Shown: positions 43,779 through 51,605 of the stretch, piece after piece
Layout: every line of letters begins with the position of its first letter
How positions within the stretch are numbered: the first letter of the stretch is position 1
From: Opitutales bacterium
GTDB lineage: Bacteria; Verrucomicrobiota; Verrucomicrobiia; Opitutales; JABSRG01
DNA: 64,000 nucleotides
Assembly: GCA_028280845.1 (NCBI GenBank)
Contig: JANQKZ010000018.1
Location: 62,001 to 126,000, forward strand
Direction: 5' to 3'
Translations under genes and position numbers: made by a program
Notes under the pieces: model-generated
What the model was told of the DNA's origin: nothing
Databases searched by the model: none
The model's input: the letters and a program-made list of their open reading frames with translations, nothing else

Positions 43779-44639
43779 ATGGTAGACGAACAGCCGATCA
43801 TCGAAATCAAAGACCTGCATATCCGATTTCAGGATCGGGAGAAGGTGAATCACGCTGTGAAGGGGATCTCCTTCTCGGTGAAGAAGGGGGAAACCCTGGC
43901 GATTGTGGGGGAGTCGGGGAGCGGAAAAAGCGTGACGGCGATGGCGATGACCCGCTTATTGCCGCCGCCTCCTGCTTGTACTCTCGAAGGGGAAATCCGG
44001 TTCGGTGAAGAGAATATGCTGGAGATCCCCGTGCAGCGCCTGCGAGATATCCGGGGGAAGGATATCGCTTATATTTTTCAGGAGCCCTCCAGTTCGCTGA
44101 ATCCTTACTTCACGATTGGGGATCAGATTGCGGAATCCATCAAAATGCACCGGCCGGAGGTGGGGAAGAGGGATATCAAAGATGAGGTGATTCGCGCTTT
44201 GGACCTGGTAGGTATTCGAGATGCGGATACACGCTACAAGGATTTTCCGCACCAGATGAGCGGAGGAATGAAGCAGCGGGTTATGATCGCCATGGCGTTG
44301 GCTTGCGAACCTAAAATCCTGGTGGCGGATGAACCCACAACGGCCCTGGATGTGACCATTCAAGCACAAATCATGGATCTGATGGGGGAATTGAAAACGA
44401 AGCTCGATATGGCGATTATTCTGATCACGCACAACTTCGGGATTGTGGATGGAATCGCTGACGACATCGTAGTGATGTATCGGGGGGATGTGGTAGAAAC
44501 GGGAGAGACCGGGAAGGTACTGGCCAACCCCCAGCATGCCTACACGCAGGCATTGATAAATTGTATTCCGAAGCTAGGCGTCGAGCAGGAACGCCTGGAA
44601 GTGATCGATCACGAAGCGCTTTTAAGTGGGAACCCCTAA
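43779..44639 (+). CDS. oppD: Oligopeptide ABC transporter ATPase OppD
   Basis: 286 aa. Walker [18 protein letters not shown]-loop [16 protein letters not shown] signature [17 protein letters not shown], Walker [13 protein letters not shown] and H-loop [17 protein letters not shown] is typical of the Opp/Dpp family. The C-terminus has [15 protein letters not shown], the start of the oligopeptide-transporter C-terminal extension, but is shorter than in many OppD proteins. It energises peptide import with OppF; the permeases are encoded on the opposite strand. Confidence 0.92.
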   Translation: MVDEQPIIEIKDLHIRFQDREKVNHAVKGISFSVKKGETLAIVGESGSGKSVTAMAMTRLLPPPPACTLEGEIRFGEENMLEIPVQRLRDIRGKDIAYIFQEPSSSLNPYFTIGDQIAESIKMHRPEVGKRDIKDEVIRALDLVGIRDADTRYKDFPHQMSGGMKQRVMIAMALACEPKILVADEPTTALDVTIQAQIMDLMGELKTKLDMAIILITHNFGIVDGIADDIVVMYRGDVVETGETGKVLANPQHAYTQALINCIPKLGVEQERLEVIDHEALLSGNP

Positions 44640-44694
44640 ATCGCACTAATCTTTAAAACCTATTTTTCAGTGAATTTTGTGATGATAACAACAT

Positions 44695-45525
44695 ATGAGT
44701 GAGCAGCCGATTTTAGAGGTCAAACACCTTAAAGTATATTTCGAATCCAAGTATGGGATCATTCGGAAGAAGAAGACCGTGGTCAAAGCTGTGGATGATG
44801 TGTCTTTTGTGATGAAACGGGGAACGACGGTTGGGCTGGTTGGCGAAAGTGGAAGCGGGAAGAGCACGATTGGTAAAGCCATTACTCGCATTGTGCACCG
44901 TACGGATGGGGAGATATATTTAGAAGGCGAACGTATTGATGCGCTACCCGATGAGGCCTTTTTCCCGATACGGAAAAAAGTCCAGATGATTTTCCAGGAT
45001 CCCTACAACTCATTGGATCCCCGGATGACTGTAGGGGGTATTATCCGCGAGCCACTTGACATTCACTTTGCGGATATGCCGCGGAAGGATAAGGATGAGC
45101 GAGTGGCGGATCTATTGGAAAAGGTTGGACTATCGGGGAGCTTTGCGAATCGCTACCCGCATCAATTTAGTGGAGGGCAACGACAGCGGATCAGTATAGC
45201 AAGAGCCTTGTCCGTAGAGCCGGAGCTGATCATTTGTGACGAGTCCGTCAGTGCCTTGGATGTCTCGGTTCAGGCGCAGATTGTAAACTTACTGATGGAT
45301 CTTCAGGTTGAGTTTAATCTCACTTATTTGTTCATCGCTCACGATCTGGCGATTGTGAATCATGTGAGTGACTACGTGCTGGTGATGGAGCACGGACAAC
45401 TGAAAGAGCAGGGCACTGCCCAGGACATTTATGAGCAGGCGAAGGATCCGTATACGATCCGGTTGCTGGAGGCGGTGCCGAAGATGCCGACTTTGGTTTC
45501 TGCGGCACGGGGAAAGGAAGTTTAG
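44695..45525 (+). CDS. oppF: Oligopeptide ABC transporter ATPase OppF
   Basis: 276 aa. [16 protein letters not shown] (Walker A), MIFQDPYNSLDPRMTVG (Q-loop), HQFSGGQRQRISIARAL (signature), LIICDESVSALDVSVQAQ (Walker B) and FIAHDLAIV (H-loop). The N-terminal sequence with YFESKYGIIRKKKTVVKAVDD resembles OppF. It follows oppD after 55 nt. It ends 153 nt before the convergent oppC gene; that spacer contains a REP-like stretch (CTTTCGCGACGCCAGGTTGC) but no clear terminator. Confidence 0.92.
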   Translation: MSEQPILEVKHLKVYFESKYGIIRKKKTVVKAVDDVSFVMKRGTTVGLVGESGSGKSTIGKAITRIVHRTDGEIYLEGERIDALPDEAFFPIRKKVQMIFQDPYNSLDPRMTVGGIIREPLDIHFADMPRKDKDERVADLLEKVGLSGSFANRYPHQFSGGQRQRISIARALSVEPELIICDESVSALDVSVQAQIVNLLMDLQVEFNLTYLFIAHDLAIVNHVSDYVLVMEHGQLKEQGTAQDIYEQAKDPYTIRLLEAVPKMPTLVSAARGKEV

Positions 45526-45678
45526 AGGGTGATTGCTTCTCCCGCAGTCGTGGGATCGCAATGACTTTTGAGCATCGGCGTGTAGCAGCCGTCCAATCGT
45601 TCCTCTTTCGCGACGCCAGGTTGCTCCCACAGGGCGGATGGCCTTTGGGTGTCGCGCGGGCGGCAAGCCTCACATTCT

Positions 45679-46779
45679 TTATTTCGTCGTCTTGGGGTCT
45701 AGGGCGTCTCTTAGGCCGTCGCCAAGGAAGTTCATGGCGAGTAGGGTGAGGGAGAAGAGGATGGCGGGGTAGAGGAGTTGCCAGGGGTAGACGGTCATAC
45801 TTTCAGCTCCCTCTTTGATGAGAACGCCCCATGAGGCGTCTGGGGGCTGGACGCCTAATCCGAGAAAGCTGAGGAAGGATTCAAAGAGAATGACCGATGG
45901 AATGGTCAGGGTAGAGTAGACGATTACAGGGCCGAGGACATTGGGGATGACGTGGCGGAATATGATCTTACCGTGCTTTTGACCGAGCGCCACGGCAGCT
46001 TCGATGAATTCCTGCTTTTTGACGGAGACCACCTGGCCTCGGACGATCCGTGCCATGGTCAGCCAGGCAACGGCGCCAATGGCCATGAACATGAGCCAGA
46101 TCTCGCGTCCGAAGAAGACCATGAGGAGGATGACGAAGATGGTGAACGGCATCGCATACAGGATGTCGACGATACGCATCATAACGGCGTCAGTTTTCCC
46201 TCCAACATAGCCGGATACTGATCCGTATACGACTCCGATAACGATGGAAACCAGAGTGGCGAGGAAGCCGACCATGAGGGAGATTTGCCCGCCCTTCATG
46301 ATGCGGGTGAGGAGATCGCGTCCGTTTCGGTCGGTGCCCAATAAATACTTTCTATCGGACAAGGTGTAGCTGCGGTCTCCCAGGGTGACCGCTTCTCCGG
46401 CCTTTAGCCGGGCGAGGAAGGCGTCAGCATCAAAGGAGCCTCCGGTACGCTGTTGTCGGCCGACCACAATGTTGAAGGCCGCGAAGTCCTCTTTGGTCAC
46501 TTCACCCTCCGCATTGGTGCGCTGCTCCCACAGGATGGTAGCCATGGGGCCGGTATTCGCGAGGGGGAGTTCCTGATATTCGGCGGAGAACGGGGTGAAG
46601 ACTGGCCCGACGAAAGAGAAAAGGATGATAAAGATAAAGAAGTAAAGGCCCGCCATGGCGGCCGGGTTCTTTTTTAAACGATGCAAAGCATCATCCCAAA
46701 GGGAATGTGCGTCCTCGACCTGGTGGATGAGTTCAGGTGCTACCTCTACTTGGGAGTGTTCTGTGGGTTTAAAGGACAT
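45679..46779 (-). CDS. oppC: Oligopeptide ABC transporter permease OppC
   Basis: 366 aa. It has an N-terminal cytoplasmic tail, one membrane segment (AAMAGLYFFIFIILFSFVG), a periplasmic insert of about 100 residues and then the DppC/OppC core: LLGTDRNGRDLLTRIMKGGQ, six-helix-type segments, and the EAA loop QEFIEAAVALGQKHGKIIFRH (parts: EAAVALGQKHGKII). The C-terminus has FLGLGVQPPDASWGVLI. With OppB it forms the channel. It is convergent with oppF. Confidence 0.92.
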   Translation of the reverse strand: MSFKPTEHSQVEVAPELIHQVEDAHSLWDDALHRLKKNPAAMAGLYFFIFIILFSFVGPVFTPFSAEYQELPLANTGPMATILWEQRTNAEGEVTKEDFAAFNIVVGRQQRTGGSFDADAFLARLKAGEAVTLGDRSYTLSDRKYLLGTDRNGRDLLTRIMKGGQISLMVGFLATLVSIVIGVVYGSVSGYVGGKTDAVMMRIVDILYAMPFTIFVILLMVFFGREIWLMFMAIGAVAWLTMARIVRGQVVSVKKQEFIEAAVALGQKHGKIIFRHVIPNVLGPVIVYSTLTIPSVILFESFLSFLGLGVQPPDASWGVLIKEGAESMTVYPWQLLYPAILFSLTLLAMNFLGDGLRDALDPKTTK

Positions 46780-46794
46780 TTAGGGAGGTGATGC

Positions 46795-46933
46795 GTGTCT
46801 AGTGTCTGGTGTCTAAGGTGTGAAAGTAAAAAGTGGGAAGGGGGGTTCAGGCACGGCGCGTCCGGTGGTCGCCGCCCTACCTTGTAGGGATTTAAAAGAG
46901 TCTGGATTCTGGTGTCTGGGTTCTGGTATCTGA
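46795..46933 (-). repeat. Intergenic repeats, 7-nt period (GTGTCTA / TCTGG)
   Basis: In the 168-nt spacer between oppC and oppB the plus strand has GTGTCTA-GTGTCTG-GTGTCTA at 46795-46815 and a second run AGTCTGG-ATTCTGG-TGTCTGG-GTTCTGG-TATCTGA at 46899-46933, both with exact 7-nt spacing. A REP-like palindrome (46850-46889) sits between them. Confidence 0.75.
46850..46889. repeat. REP-like palindrome between oppC and oppB
   Basis: GGCACGGCGCGTCC, GGTGGTCGCCGCCCTAC, then CCCTAC-CTT-GTAGGG, a 6-bp stem. GC-rich with a CGGCGC...GCCGCCC layout close to the element at 9943-9960. It may be an mRNA-stability or transcription-modulating structure, but no function can be shown from the sequence alone. 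Confidence 0.5.
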
Positions 46934-46947
46934 GGAGCTTTGCTCCG

Positions 46948-47871
46948 CTATGCCTCTTCGAATTTCAGTTTGGGATTTAGCAGCACCTGGACGATATCGA
47001 CCAAGAGGTTCATGATGAGAAGCAGGACGGCATAGAAGATGACGGTTCCCATGACGAGGGTGTAGTCACGGTTGAGAGCACTTTCGACGAAGGCACGTCC
47101 TAGGCCGGGAATGACAAAGATGGTCTCTACGACAAAGGATCCGGCGAGGAGACCGGCAAAGGCGGGTCCGAGGTAGGAGACGACCGGCGTAATTCCCCCT
47201 TTGATCGCATGCTTCATGACCACTTTCCACTCGGGAACACCTTTAGCTCGGGCGGTCCGGATGTAGTCCTGGGAAAGGATCTCGAGCATACCGCCCCGCG
47301 TGAGGCGTGCAATATAGGCAGCGTAGGGGAGGGCGAGGGTGATGGCGGGAAGAATCCGGTCGGACGGGCTGAACCAACCCGACACATTGAACCAGCCGAG
47401 CCAGATGCCGAAGGTCAGGGCAAGGAGGGGGCCCAGGACAAAGGTAGGTAGGCATATTCCGATCATGGCTCCGGTCATGGGGATGTAATCTGCGGGCGAG
47501 TTTTTCATGACGGCGGCCAGGAGCCCTACGGGGATGCCGACGAGGAGCGCAAAGGTGAGGGCGAGGAGGCCCAATTCGAGGGAGACCGGGATTTTATCCG
47601 CGATGATTTCGTTGACGGTTCGGCCAGGAGAGGAAAAGGACGGGCCAAGATCCCCTTTGAGGAGGCTGCCGAGGTAGCGGACATACTGCACCATCCACGG
47701 ATCATTTAACCCATATTGCTCATTCATCGCTTCCAGGATTTCCGGGGAAACATTCCGCTCCTGGGTAAAGGGTCCGCCGGGGGCCAGACGTGCCATGAAG
47801 AAGGTCATCGTGATGATGATGATCAAGACCGGGATGGCTTGGAGGAGGCGGTTACAGATGAACTTAAACAT
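46948..47871 (-). CDS. oppB: Oligopeptide ABC transporter permease OppB
   Basis: 307 aa, six membrane segments. MFKFICNRLLQAIPVLIIII is the typical OppB/DppB N-terminus. It is followed by MARLAPGGPFTQERNVSPEI, QYGLNDPWMVQYVRYLGSLLKGDLG (parts: YGLNDPWMVQYVRYL, LLKGDLGPSF), TRGGMLEILSQDYIRTARAKG and the EAA loop VMKHAIKGGITPV; the C-terminus is FVIPGLGRAFVESALNRDY. Forms the translocation pore with OppC. The spacer on its downstream side is filled with short-period repeats. Confidence 0.93.
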   Translation of the reverse strand: MFKFICNRLLQAIPVLIIIITMTFFMARLAPGGPFTQERNVSPEILEAMNEQYGLNDPWMVQYVRYLGSLLKGDLGPSFSSPGRTVNEIIADKIPVSLELGLLALTFALLVGIPVGLLAAVMKNSPADYIPMTGAMIGICLPTFVLGPLLALTFGIWLGWFNVSGWFSPSDRILPAITLALPYAAYIARLTRGGMLEILSQDYIRTARAKGVPEWKVVMKHAIKGGITPVVSYLGPAFAGLLAGSFVVETIFVIPGLGRAFVESALNRDYTLVMGTVIFYAVLLLIMNLLVDIVQVLLNPKLKFEEA

Positions 47872-47882
47872 TAACTAGATGA

Positions 47883-47940
47883 GTGTCTAGGGACTGGTGT
47901 CTAGTGTCTAGGGTATTGTGAATTATGAACTGTGAATATG
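47883..47940 (+). repeat. Intergenic repeats, 7-nt period (GTGTCTA and TGTGAAT)
   Basis: In the spacer between oppB and the first binding-protein gene: GTGTCTA-GGGACTG-GTGTCTA-GTGTCTA-GGGTATT at 47883-47917, followed by TGTGAAT-TATGAAC-TGTGAAT at 47917-47937. Each run has exact 7-nt spacing; the second is a separate, AT-rich family. Confidence 0.75.
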
Positions 47941-47998
47941 AGCTGGGATAGAGGTAGAGATGTGCTCCCCAATATACAATCACAACTCGCAATGGCTC

Positions 47999-49621
47999 TC
48001 AGCCCTCCTGACTGAAGCTGACATATTTGTATGGGTGGTTATCCAAGAGTTTGGGATCCCAGCCCTGGACTCTGGGATCTTTTAGGAAGATGCGGGTATA
48101 CCAATAGATAGGGGCGATGGGCAGGTCTTCCATGAGAATCTCTTCTGCCTTGTGTAAGAGGGCGGTTCTTTTTTCCGGGTCCCCTTCCTGCTTGATCGCG
48201 CTGATCAGATTGTCATAGGTCGGGTTGGACCAACCGGTGTTGTTGTTGCCGTTGCCTGTCGTCCACATGGAAAGAAAGGTGATGGGGTCCATGTAGTCAC
48301 CAATCCAGGCAGATCGCGAAATGTCGTAGTCCTGGTTCTGTTGGCTGGGGATGTAGACTTTCCACTCTTGGTTTAGGAGGGTGACATCGATTCCAAGAGT
48401 GGTCTTCCACATATTCTGGATGGCTTCGGCAATGGCCCGGTGGGTTTCCTGAGTATTGAAGAGGATTTCCATTTCGGGGAAGCCTTCACCGTTGGGGAAG
48501 CCTGCTTCGGCCAGGAGTTCTTTGGCGCGTTCCGGATTGAAATGGGCCATGTCCAGCGGCTCATAGTTGGTCATGCCAGGCGGGGTGTAGCCGGTGGCAG
48601 GGATTTGTCCTCCGCGGGTAATGTTTTCTACAATTTGCTCCTTGTCGATCGCCATAGCCAGGGCTTTCCTCACCTTGATGTTATCGAGGGGAGGTCGATC
48701 CATGTTAAAGCGGTAGTAGTAGGTCCCCAAATAAGGATCGATGCGAAGAACCTCGGGATTACGTTGCTGGTAGATTGCAATCTGGGATGGGGGAAGCGTG
48801 TTTGTAAGGTGGAGCTCTCCGTTGCGGAACATGGCCTCCTCGGTGTTAGCATTGCTGACGGGGCGAAAGTGGATCTCATTAAGCTGAACCCTGTCCCGAT
48901 CCCAATAAGTATCGCTCTTGACGACTCGAATCACCTGGTTGGGGGCCCATTCGGCCATGTTAAAGGGTCCGTTGCCGACATATTCTTCCAAGGTCCACCG
49001 CGAGGTCATCTCGTTCATGCCGCCAAATTTCTCGACGGTTCCGGGATGCACGGGAAACCAGGAATAGTGTTTCAGCATATTGGGGAAATGAGGGGTAGGC
49101 CCGACCAGGGTGACCTGGAGTGTTTTGTCATTAATCGCTTTTACGCCCACTCGGTCAAAATTCTCAATCTGGCCTTTATGGAATTGCTCCCCGTTTAGTA
49201 TGACATAGAGCATATCGGCGTACTTTGCACCGAAGAGGGGAGAGAGCATACGCTGCCAGGAATAGACAAAGTCACTCGCCAGGACCGGGTCCCCATTGTT
49301 CCAGACAGCATCATCCCGAATGATGAAGGTCCACTGGGAATAGTCTTCGTTGGGGTCCCAGCGTTCAGCCATGCCAGGTTCGGGTAAGTTGTCATCGGTT
49401 GGGTGGTAGGTAATGAGGCCTTCCAGAAGCGCAGAGATGATATGGTTTTCCGGGACGCCGGTAACCATGTGAGGGTCCAGCCCTTGGGGCTCTGATCCAT
49501 TCCCGAAGAGGAGAATGCCTTCTCTTGCGGCAACATCAACGGGACGCTCGGATTTTCCGCAGCCAGCCAGAAACACAAAGACAAAGGAAAGCAGGAAAGC
49601 AGGAAGAATGGTCTTTCTCAT
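47999..49621 (-). CDS. oppA: Oligopeptide-binding lipoprotein OppA (first copy)
   Basis: 540 aa from the ATG at 49621: a lipoprotein signal (MRKTILPAFLLSFVFVFLAGC, lipobox LAGC). Family 5 solute-binding protein: GSEPQGLDPHMVTGVPENHI, W-rich middle, VRKALAMAIDKEQIV and IAPIYWYTRIFL. It binds peptides in the periplasm and delivers them to OppBC. A longer frame starting at 49711 lacks a signal sequence. Paired with a related gene upstream (49793-51427). The region 49622-49700 contains an ACGGAAT-type repeat. Confidence 0.9.
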   Translation of the reverse strand: MRKTILPAFLLSFVFVFLAGCGKSERPVDVAAREGILLFGNGSEPQGLDPHMVTGVPENHIISALLEGLITYHPTDDNLPEPGMAERWDPNEDYSQWTFIIRDDAVWNNGDPVLASDFVYSWQRMLSPLFGAKYADMLYVILNGEQFHKGQIENFDRVGVKAINDKTLQVTLVGPTPHFPNMLKHYSWFPVHPGTVEKFGGMNEMTSRWTLEEYVGNGPFNMAEWAPNQVIRVVKSDTYWDRDRVQLNEIHFRPVSNANTEEAMFRNGELHLTNTLPPSQIAIYQQRNPEVLRIDPYLGTYYYRFNMDRPPLDNIKVRKALAMAIDKEQIVENITRGGQIPATGYTPPGMTNYEPLDMAHFNPERAKELLAEAGFPNGEGFPEMEILFNTQETHRAIAEAIQNMWKTTLGIDVTLLNQEWKVYIPSQQNQDYDISRSAWIGDYMDPITFLSMWTTGNGNNNTGWSNPTYDNLISAIKQEGDPEKRTALLHKAEEILMEDLPIAPIYWYTRIFLKDPRVQGWDPKLLDNHPYKYVSFSQEG

Positions 49622-49792
49622 AAATGAATTAGAAATTGGTTTTAACCTACGGAATACACGGAATTTACGGAAAACTGCAACTGTGGATAGAATAGTATAT
49701 TGAGGATTCATGGAAATTAACGCGGAGCCGCACCCGGAGACCTGTCTTCGCCAACGCCCGCCGGGTTCCTCTCACTTGAACGAGAAGGGATG

Positions 49793-51427
49793 CTATTCTG
49801 GCTCGAGACGGATATGTTGGTAAGGGTGGAGGTCAAGGAGGCGAGGCTCCCAACCTTTGACCGAAGGGTGAATGTAGCGGGAAGTTGTGACCCAGTAGAT
49901 GGGGGCGATGGGGCTTTTGACGAGCATGAAGGATTCGGCGTCCCGGAGAATGGAGGCCCGTCGATGAGGATCAGTGGCCTCATTGGACAAGTCGATCAAG
50001 CGATCGTATTCATCCGAGGTCCATTTCATTCGATTACTGGCGCTGGTGGAGCGGAGCAGGTTGAGGAAGGTGTAAGGATCCTCATAATCACCGTACCAAG
50101 CGAGGTAGCCGATGTCGAAATTGCCACGATTCAGGTTGTCGAGGTAGACGCGAAACTCTGAGTTGAACAATTGCACGGAAATTCCGAGGTGTTCCTTCCA
50201 CATCTGTTGAATGGCTTCGGCGACCTGGCGGGCAGAGTCCGAGGTGCTGGTGCTATATTCGACCTCTGGAAATCCTTCACCTGCAGGGAAGCCGGCCAGG
50301 GCAAGGAGTCTTTGTGCCTCTTCAATATCAAAAGAAACCCCGGACTGGAGAGGAAACTCATAGCCCGGCATGTTTCCCGGAGTGAAGGATGTGGCGGGTT
50401 GTCCGGTATGTACTATATGTTCCGTAATGGCCTCCCGATCGATGGCAAGGGCTAGGGCCCGTCGCACTAAAGGATCGGTGAAGGGAGGTTTTTGGGTATT
50501 AAACAACAAGTAGGTTGTTGCGAGAATGGGATATTCGAGATATCGATTATCCTCCTCTGACCGCAAATCCGCTCTTCGGAAAAAGGGGACATCGTCGGTG
50601 AGGTGCAACTGCCCGTTCTGGAAGGCGCGTTCTTCTGTATTTGCATTGTCGATGGGGTAAAACGCGATTCGCTGAAGATCCATATCGTCTTTCCCCCAGT
50701 AATGGTTGGATTGCAGGACTTCGATGCGGTTGCCGGGTTTCCAGGACTCCAGGACAAAAGGACCATTGGAAACTAAATTTCCCGGTTGGGTCCAGCCGGT
50801 GGATTGCCGGAAGGATGCATCGAACCTGGTGATGGTATCCGGGTGAACCGGATACCAGGCGGGGTGTTTGAGCAGTTGGAGAAAGTAGGGTATCGGGCGA
50901 GACAGCTTAATTTCGAGTGTAGAGGGGAATTTGGCGAACACTCCCACTTTATTAAAATCACGATGGATCCCCTGATGAAAGGCTTCGGCCCCTTGGATGG
51001 CGTAGAGCATTTCCGCGTGGGGAGAAGCAAACTGCGGGTTCAAGACACGCTCGAAGCTAAACACAAAGTCCTCGGCAGTGAGCGGATCTCCATTAGACCA
51101 CTTCGCATTGTCTCTTAGTTGAAAGGTATAGGTTAAGCCATCCGGAGTGCTTACCCAGGATTGGGCGACACCTGGAATGATTGATTGATCATTCCAGGGG
51201 CCGTGGCTGACCAATCCTTCAAACAGGGCGCCAAGCACCATGAAATCCGGAATTCCGGTGACGGTGTGGGGGTCCAGGTCCCTTGGATCTGCCCCGATAC
51301 CCATATGCAGGGTCCCCGTTTCGATGCCTTCCTGGACACGGGTTTTCCGTTTGGAGCAGGAGCTAAGGGTTGCACCGAGGAGGATCAGGGTGAGGCCAAG
51401 GGGAAGGATGTGTTTGAGGAGGAACAA
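49793..51427 (-). CDS. oppA: Oligopeptide-binding lipoprotein OppA (second copy)
   Basis: 544 aa. Signal peptide with lipobox LSSC at residues 21-24. Same family as the downstream copy: IGADPRDLDPHTVTGIPDFM, LRDNAKWSNGDPLTAEDFVFSF (parts: AKWSNGDPLTAEDFVFSF), LVRRALALAIDREAIT, PIAPIYWVTTSRYI. The two proteins share their architecture but are clearly diverged, so they probably have different peptide preferences. It is the first gene of the minus-strand opp half. Confidence 0.9.
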   Translation of the reverse strand: MFLLKHILPLGLTLILLGATLSSCSKRKTRVQEGIETGTLHMGIGADPRDLDPHTVTGIPDFMVLGALFEGLVSHGPWNDQSIIPGVAQSWVSTPDGLTYTFQLRDNAKWSNGDPLTAEDFVFSFERVLNPQFASPHAEMLYAIQGAEAFHQGIHRDFNKVGVFAKFPSTLEIKLSRPIPYFLQLLKHPAWYPVHPDTITRFDASFRQSTGWTQPGNLVSNGPFVLESWKPGNRIEVLQSNHYWGKDDMDLQRIAFYPIDNANTEERAFQNGQLHLTDDVPFFRRADLRSEEDNRYLEYPILATTYLLFNTQKPPFTDPLVRRALALAIDREAITEHIVHTGQPATSFTPGNMPGYEFPLQSGVSFDIEEAQRLLALAGFPAGEGFPEVEYSTSTSDSARQVAEAIQQMWKEHLGISVQLFNSEFRVYLDNLNRGNFDIGYLAWYGDYEDPYTFLNLLRSTSASNRMKWTSDEYDRLIDLSNEATDPHRRASILRDAESFMLVKSPIAPIYWVTTSRYIHPSVKGWEPRLLDLHPYQHIRLEPE

Positions 51428-51548
51428 GGTTGCTTTGGATTTTGAGGCATTATCGCGGGTGAGGCGGGAGCTACAAATGTAAACTAATTTGGCGATTGGT
51501 TCAGCCTCGAGGCAAGCTCACTCCCGCAGATGGGTGGGTTGCCGGGAC

Positions 51549-51581
51549 AAAAAAGAGCCGTGGATTGCTCCACGGCTCTTT
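51549..51581 (-). terminator. Rho-independent terminator of the TonB-dependent receptor
   Basis: A perfect 12-bp stem (51552-51563 with 51570-51581: AAAGAGCCGTGG/CCACGGCTCTTT), a 6-nt loop and a T-run on the minus strand immediately after the stem. It follows the receptor stop codon at 51606. Confidence 0.93.
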
Positions 51582-51605
51582 GAAAAAATGGAATCGAACA
51601 GTCGA

